Positions 5,361 to 7,629 of a stretch of 7,629 nt of DNA are shown here, piece by piece. The DNA is from a bacterium. Its GTDB lineage: Bacteria; Calditrichota; Calditrichia; RBG-13-44-9; J042. The translations under genes and the position numbers were made by a program. Location of the stretch: contig WGBF01000501.1 of assembly GCA_015494485.1 (NCBI GenBank), positions 1 to 7,629 on the forward strand. Reading direction: 5' to 3'. Each line of letters opens with the position of its first letter. Position 1 is the first letter of the stretch. The notes under the pieces are model-generated. The model saw only the letters and a program-made list of their open reading frames with translations. It had not been told where the DNA came from and did no database searches.

Positions 5361-5993
5361 TTAAAACAAAAAGCCTACCGAAAGGGAATAAACCCGGTTG
5401 AGGGCTTCGCTGTCCATTTCCGGATCCAATATGTTACTCTGGGAAAGGGTTACGCGGCCATCCACTAACAGCTTTAAAGCCCCTAAATTTAATTGCACAT
5501 CCAGGCCACCCACGTAACTGTTTTCCCGTTCATTAAACAGTTCTTTTAAATCCTGTTCTGTGGTTTCATCTTCCGTTTCGTACCGACCTTTGGCTTCCAG
5601 TAATTTGGAATAGGCAATGCCACCATAAATACTGGTTTGGGCAATTCCCAGCAATTTGAATAAATTCAACTTCCCTAAAATGGGAACTTCCACGTAATTT
5701 AACATAAATGTGTTGGTGGCAATATTGGGCTCCTTAAAAATAGCACCTTTCTGCATGTAATTAATTTCCGGCTGCACGGCAATTAAATTCAAAAGCGTCA
5801 GCCGTAAGAACACACCGCCCATGTAGCCCTGGAGTTGTTCAACTGTAGTATTTTCATCCAGGTCGGAGACATCCATTTGTGCCCGGGTAACGCCAACCTT
5901 TAATCCCATATCCAGGTTCAACTGGGCGTGCACTGTGCTGTTCAGGGAAAATATGAAGAGAATAAGTGGCAAAAATACGTAAATCCGTTTCAT
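5361..5993 (-). CDS. Outer-membrane beta-barrel protein (PorT/OMP_b-brl-like)
   Basis: 210 residues. The Sec signal peptide MKRIYVFLPLILFIFSLNST... ends at HA-Q (residues 23/24). The mature part alternates short amphipathic strands and turns: LDMGLKVGVT near the start, LIAVQPEINYMQKGAIF, LNYVEVPILGKL, TSIYGGIAY, SYVGGLDVQLNLGALKLLVDGR, and a C-terminal strand SLSVGFLF ending in Phe. This is the pattern of small 8-stranded barrels of the outer-membrane protein beta-barrel family (PorT-like), including the QPEINYMQKG-type strand often seen there. An acidic segment (ETEDETTEQDLKELFNEREN) is probably a long outer loop. A good Shine-Dalgarno site (AAGGAGA, complement of 6001-6007) lies seven bases before the ATG. 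It is the last gene of a leftward operon, 18 bases after the second barrel gene. No specific function can be given. Confidence 0.8.
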   Translation of the reverse strand: MKRIYVFLPLILFIFSLNSTVHAQLNLDMGLKVGVTRAQMDVSDLDENTTVEQLQGYMGGVFLRLTLLNLIAVQPEINYMQKGAIFKEPNIATNTFMLNYVEVPILGKLNLFKLLGIAQTSIYGGIAYSKLLEAKGRYETEDETTEQDLKELFNERENSYVGGLDVQLNLGALKLLVDGRVTLSQSNILDPEMDSEALNRVYSLSVGFLF

Positions 5994-6011
5994 AGAAGAA
6001 TCTCCTTTTGT

Positions 6012-6716
6012 TTAAAAAATTAATCCGGCGGTAAGCCCAATAAAGGTGGTATTTTCTTCCTCTGTAAATACCACATGGTACAGACCCTGAAAAATTAAGT
6101 TGAAACTTTCTCCCAGGGGTAATTCAATACCAGCACCAGCTGCGGCGCCAAAGCGATTTTCTTTGTCCGTTAACGGTTCACCCCCCGGATATGTTTCTTC
6201 ATAAACGGTACCGAAAGCATCTTCGTAGGTAATGGTACCGCCGTTATCCTGATAGGTTGTTTTTAACATGTTGTAGGAAACGTTTCCAAACAAGAAAATC
6301 TGGAGGGAGGAGGTAGGAGGCGTAATATAGGGCCGTAATCCGGCACCCACTTTTAACATACTGGCGGAACCGGAGGCGTTTAGTGTCGCATCGGTTATGA
6401 TGTAGGGATTTCCGAAATCATCATAAAACGTTTCCCCGACAAGGAAGTCCCGAAAATCGCTGGCAATGGCATCCGTGTTCACGGTAAAAATTTCGTATCC
6501 CGCAAAAATAGGAATTCCAATTCGGGGAGAAAGAAAAATAACATGTTGAATATTCAAACTAAGTCCGGTGTTGTAATAATCTTTGAAAACTTCCGGTTGC
6601 ATGGGCAATCCCAGCCCAAAATAAATTTCTGTTTGATTGCTGCGTGTAATTTGGGCGTTTGCCGAGAAAATGTTTAAGAAAAATGCCAATATTAATAATA
6701 CTTTAGCCAGTCGCAT
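6012..6716 (-). CDS. Outer-membrane beta-barrel protein, hypothetical
   Basis: 234 residues with a signal peptide (MRLAKVLLILAFFLNIFSANA, cut before Gln22). The mature part has repeated beta-hairpin strands such as EIYFGLGLPM, GLSLNIQHVIFL, IGIPIFAGYEIF, MLKVGAGLRPYI, LQIFLFGNVSYNML, FGAAAGAGIELPL and NLIFQGLYHVVF. The C-terminal strand FIGLTAGLIF ends in Phe, as expected for recognition by the BAM machinery. One acidic, Gly/Tyr-rich stretch before the last strands is probably an outer loop. It looks like an OmpA/OmpW-type small barrel; no exact family is recognised. The Shine-Dalgarno site (GGAGGT, complement of 6724-6729) falls in the 14-base gap after the CsgG-domain gene, so the two are cotranscribed. 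Gene order suggests these barrels and the CsgG-type protein share an envelope function. Confidence 0.75.
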   Translation of the reverse strand: MRLAKVLLILAFFLNIFSANAQITRSNQTEIYFGLGLPMQPEVFKDYYNTGLSLNIQHVIFLSPRIGIPIFAGYEIFTVNTDAIASDFRDFLVGETFYDDFGNPYIITDATLNASGSASMLKVGAGLRPYITPPTSSLQIFLFGNVSYNMLKTTYQDNGGTITYEDAFGTVYEETYPGGEPLTDKENRFGAAAGAGIELPLGESFNLIFQGLYHVVFTEEENTTFIGLTAGLIF

Positions 6717-6730
6717 ACCAGTTACCTCCG

Positions 6731-7629
6731 TTATTTTGTTATCACCTTGTCCAATATTTTAGGATAATCATGAAAATGTTTTGTGACCCGTGCAATAGAA
6801 TACGATGGAAAAACATCGGTGAATTGAATTTCGCAAATGGTTTTAATCTGTTTCCCAATTACTTTACCCGTAACGGGATGAATAATCGGTTCGCCTTCCC
6901 GGTAAATAATGCCTTTCATAAATTTGCGAATTCCTTTTTCCGTACCCATATCAATGGTAATATTTTCACCCTCTGCTTTTATTACCACACCCTGCACCAG
7001 CGGAATGTCTTTGGCTACTTTTTCGGCAACATCTTTAACCAGTTTGGACAAGCCTTCCAGGGAGTAACTGTAACTGTAAGCATCCTGGGCGGAAATAATT
7101 GCTGCCGTTTCGGTATCGATTAACCGCGCGTCAATGGATATGGTGCTGCCGCTGTAGGTAATGCTACCAACAACAACCCCATCGACGCCGATGCCTTTAC
7201 CGATTTCCGCTGCGGTTGTCGCATCAATAATGCCGCTGGCAGCCAGGGATTGTTCCTGTAAGATTTTTTCCAATTGGGCCCGTTCAATCACCTTAAAACG
7301 ACCCAGGTTTACAAAAGCCGTTATTAATTTATCCAGAATGTCCACATTGGCAAAATTTTGTCCCAGGCCCTGGTTCTGAAACGGCAATACGGCAATGCTT
7401 AATCGTTCCCCAACCATTGTGGCTGGCGATGCCGGGGCAGAAGAGGCCGGCGGAGTAGCGGGAGATTGGGGTTGGGGCTGGCTGGGTTTCGGGGGAGCAG
7501 GTGATGATTCGGTTGGGTAAGACGAAACCAGCTTGTAAAACCGTTTTGCCCGTTTGGTTGGGGCCTGCCGAAGGGACAAGGCCAGTTCCTTCTTCGCCCG
7601 GGCATAATCCTTTAAGTAGAAGTAGCATA
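6731..7629 (-). CDS. TPR-CsgG domain protein with FlgT-C-like tail (5' end beyond window)
   Basis: The frame is open to the right edge, so the start lies outside; 298 residues are visible (first full codon 7627-7625). The visible N-terminus, YFYLKDYARAKKELALSLRQ (2-21), continuing with APTKRAKRFYKLV, looks like the last TPR helices. A Pro/Ser/Ala/Gln-rich linker follows (about 38-70). A CsgG-type domain covers about 74-210: LSIAVLPFQNQG, a helix with ILDKLITAFVNLGRFKVIER and AQLEKILQEQ, then GVDGVVVGSI and ARLIDTETAAIISA. After this comes a small beta domain (about 212-280) with the GENITIDMGTEKGI and HPVTGKVIGK motifs, like the C-terminal domain of FlgT. CsgG is the curli secretion pore, but in many bacteria such domains occur in periplasmic or outer-membrane-linked proteins of unknown role; curli secretion is not implied. 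The internal TTG at 7579 would cut the TPR, so it is not taken as the start. It heads the visible part of the operon with the two barrels. Confidence 0.85.
   Translation of the reverse strand, partial: CYFYLKDYARAKKELALSLRQAPTKRAKRFYKLVSSYPTESSPAPPKPSQPQPQSPATPPASSAPASPATMVGERLSIAVLPFQNQGLGQNFANVDILDKLITAFVNLGRFKVIERAQLEKILQEQSLAASGIIDATTAAEIGKGIGVDGVVVGSITYSGSTISIDARLIDTETAAIISAQDAYSYSYSLEGLSKLVKDVAEKVAKDIPLVQGVVIKAEGENITIDMGTEKGIRKFMKGIIYREGEPIIHPVTGKVIGKQIKTICEIQFTDVFPSYSIARVTKHFHDYPKILDKVITK

Noticed and set aside
7329..7628. Second minus-strand frame overlapping the TPR-CsgG gene
   Set aside because: It is in another frame over the TPR and proline-rich linker; the CsgG frame continues open to the edge with a TPR-like sequence.

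Overview
The window reads as chromosomal DNA of a Gram-negative bacterium of moderate GC content. Signal peptides, a lipoprotein, two outer-membrane beta-barrel proteins and a CsgG-type protein all point to an outer membrane. The mix of a GHL10-type glycosidase, small barrels of the PorT/OmpA-like kind and CsgG suggests the wider FCB group. Most starts carry strong purine-rich Shine-Dalgarno sequences (for example AAAGGAGGT before the gene at 1249), which true Bacteroidota usually lack, so a Calditrichota-, Ignavibacteriota- or KSB1-like lineage is a better guess. This is inference; no rRNA or marker gene is present.

Layout: (1) 1-255, minus strand: the 5' end of a secreted glycosyl-hydrolase-like (GHL10/DUF187) gene that runs off the left edge. 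(2) 256-600: a divergent intergenic region with a candidate promoter for each side, several dyads, and a perfect 20-bp palindrome just before the start of a TetR gene. (3) 601-5297, plus strand: a tightly packed five-gene cluster: TetR regulator, 7-TM protein of unknown family, 12-TM protein resembling subunit I of heme-copper oxidases/NO reductases, lipoprotein with a NirV/SUMF1-type FGE-sulfatase domain lacking the catalytic cysteines, and a heme O synthase (CtaB)-like prenyltransferase. (4) 5298-5360: a strong hairpin terminator between convergent units. (5) 5361-7629, minus strand: a three-gene operon with a TPR-CsgG protein (5' end beyond the right edge) and two outer-membrane beta-barrel proteins.

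The most interesting part is the plus-strand cluster. The 12-TM protein carries histidines at the ends of TM2, TM6 and TM10, which are symmetry-related positions in heme-copper oxidases (YHVIAM, GHLHIM, GHWHIL). It has no His-His pair in or near TM7, no HPEVY motif, no CXXCH and no CuA partner in the cluster. With a heme-modifying-type enzyme and a NirV-like lipoprotein beside it, it could be an undescribed heme-containing membrane complex, perhaps linked to oxygen or nitrogen-oxide chemistry and controlled by the local TetR protein. The gene families and motifs are read from sequence; the complex and its chemistry are inference.

No tRNA, rRNA, CRISPR array, insertion sequence or phage gene was seen.
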